Below are positions 5,016 to 5,816 of a stretch of DNA of 5,816 bases, one piece after another; the stretch's first letter is position 1, and each line of letters starts with the position of its first letter. The position numbers and the translations under genes were made by a program. The notes under the pieces were generated by a model that had not been told where the DNA came from, searched no databases, and saw nothing but the letters and a program-made list of their open reading frames with translations. This DNA is from Pseudomonadota bacterium (GTDB taxonomy: Bacteria; Pseudomonadota; Alphaproteobacteria; Rhizobiales; Rhizobiaceae), in the NCBI GenBank assembly GCA_023416545.1, contig JAEZHO010000099.1, forward strand, positions 1-5,816, in the 5' to 3' direction.

Positions 5016-5816
5016 AGCCACGCCGCAAGCGCGAGCAGGAGCAGCCCGAGAAGTGCCGTGAGGGCCATGGCGGGAAAGCTTTCGACGCCGTAGCTTCTGT
5101 AAAGGGCGCCGGAGAGGAAGGTCGCCAGCGCGAGGAACCCTCCGTTGTAGAAGAAATAGGTCCCCTGCATCGACGTTTCCTGCTCTTCGCGTACCGTCTC
5201 GACCAGCTTCTGCTGGATGCCGATATGCAGGAAGGTGAAGGTGAAGGCATGCGTCGACTGCAGCAGGAGATAGCCCCAGAAGCCCAGATCCATCGGGAAG
5301 ATCATCCAGCGGACGATTGCGACGGCGCAGCCGAGGCGCATCATCGTCCAGGGCGACAGGTGCCGGGTGATGAAGGCTGCGGCGAAGAACACGGCAATCT
5401 CCGAGATCACCGCCATGCTCCAGAGAATGCCGATCTCCACGCCGTCGAAACCCATGTGCTGCCAGTGGATGGCGCCGAAGGCGTAGAACATGGCGTGACT
5501 TGCCTGGGCCACGCATGCGCCGATCATCAGCATGTGCAGGTCGAGCCGTCCGAGCGCGCCCCATCGCCAGGGACGGTGTCCCGCCGAGGGCTGTCTCTTG
5601 CGGCCGATCCGGGGGGCGGCAAAGGCGGCGGCGACCGTCATCGCGAAGGCGATCGCGGCGACGACCGGAAGGACCCCTCCACCCCAGATGCCGATAAGCT
5701 GCCCCATCAGCAGGCTCATCGCGACGAAGCCGACCGATCCCCAGACCCTGAGGGCGCCGTACTGGAAGCCCCAGCGCCTGACGCCGCTGACGGCGATCGA
5801 ATCGACCACCGGGACA
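4967..5816 (-). CDS. MFS transporter, HcaT/phenylpropionate-permease-like (MFS_1_like), partial, N-terminus beyond window
   Basis: Inner-membrane secondary transporter whose start lies past base 5816. About 283 codons are visible, against roughly 380-400 for whole family members, so probably four membrane helices are missing. A GTG at 5809 is in frame, but the frame stays open to the edge and the protein there is mid-domain, so it is not the true start. Soon after comes YGALRVWGSVGF (17-28, counting from that GTG), the motif that follows the fourth helix in the nucleoside-symporter/phenylpropionate group. About eight membrane segments follow (near 25-44, 46-66, 92-112, 125-147, 155-170, 174-195, 218-237, 245-264), with a basic cytoplasmic loop (RIGRKR, 67-72) between the halves. 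LQSTHAFTFTFLHIG (183-197) matches the family's His-containing helix. The TAG stop (4969-4967) lies within the 3' end of the racemase gene. Substrate cannot be read from the sequence; the relation to the neighbouring racemase is unproven since they are convergent. Confidence 0.88.
   Translation of the reverse strand, partial: VPVVDSIAVSGVRRWGFQYGALRVWGSVGFVAMSLLMGQLIGIWGGGVLPVVAAIAFAMTVAAAFAAPRIGRKRQPSAGHRPWRWGALGRLDLHMLMIGACVAQASHAMFYAFGAIHWQHMGFDGVEIGILWSMAVISEIAVFFAAAFITRHLSPWTMMRLGCAVAIVRWMIFPMDLGFWGYLLLQSTHAFTFTFLHIGIQQKLVETVREEQETSMQGTYFFYNGGFLALATFLSGALYRSYGVESFPAMALTALLGLLLLALAAWLQPQTSPVGGKSVEPS

Noticed and set aside
4536..5564. Minus-strand 342-codon open frame across the MFS gene and antisense to the racemase
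   Set aside because: Arg/His/Pro-rich, no domain or membrane helices, and out of frame with the MFS protein whose motifs are clear.
5807..5809. GTG at 5809 as the true start of the MFS transporter
   Set aside because: The frame is open to the window edge, and family alignment from memory puts the following YG..R.WGS motif after the fourth membrane helix, so the real start lies outside.

Overview
The window looks like chromosomal DNA from a high-GC alphaproteobacterium, most likely of the order Rhizobiales. The grounds are family resemblance and gene layout: a STAS-MlaE fusion permease, a long-tailed MCE protein ending in a DPQRLIFGG-type motif, an ABC-transport auxiliary lipoprotein, and a DgcA-like enolase-superfamily racemase. 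No rRNA, tRNA, mobile element, CRISPR array or integration site is visible. Almost every base is coding; the only sizeable intergenic gap is 3929-4034.

Positions 1-3928 (minus strand, read right to left) hold a compact Mla/MCE-type lipid transport operon. The order is a STAS-MlaE permease (3928-2765), an MlaF ATPase (2751-1927), an MCE-domain substrate-binding protein with a very long helical tail (1917-547), and an outer-membrane-type lipoprotein of the ABC-transport auxiliary (PqiC-like) family (533 to beyond base 1). The junctions are 13, 9 and 13 nt. Both 13-nt junctions carry the upstream TAG stop inside a TAGGAG Shine-Dalgarno sequence, which suggests translational coupling. Together the products would form an inner-membrane ABC pump with a periplasm-spanning MCE conduit and an outer-membrane partner that move lipids between the membranes. 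No separate MlaB gene exists because its domain is fused to the permease, and no MlaC or MlaA gene lies in the window.

Positions 3929-4034 are the divergent intergenic region. It holds candidate promoters in both directions whose -10 boxes overlap, and an inverted repeat in the leader of the lipid-transport mRNA.

Positions 4035-5015 (plus) encode an enolase-superfamily epimerase or racemase of the dipeptide epimerase/DgcA group with all expected catalytic residues. Positions 4967-5816 (minus) encode the C-terminal two thirds of an MFS transporter of the HcaT/phenylpropionate-permease-like group, cut by the window edge. Its 3' end overlaps the racemase gene tail-to-tail by 49 bp.

I see no clearly undescribed system. 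The most interesting points are the hybrid Mla/Pqi composition of the lipid transporter, the fused STAS domain paired with an MlaF whose C-terminus lacks the E. coli-type ending, the repeated stop/Shine-Dalgarno junctions, the overlapping divergent promoters, and the convergent gene overlap.
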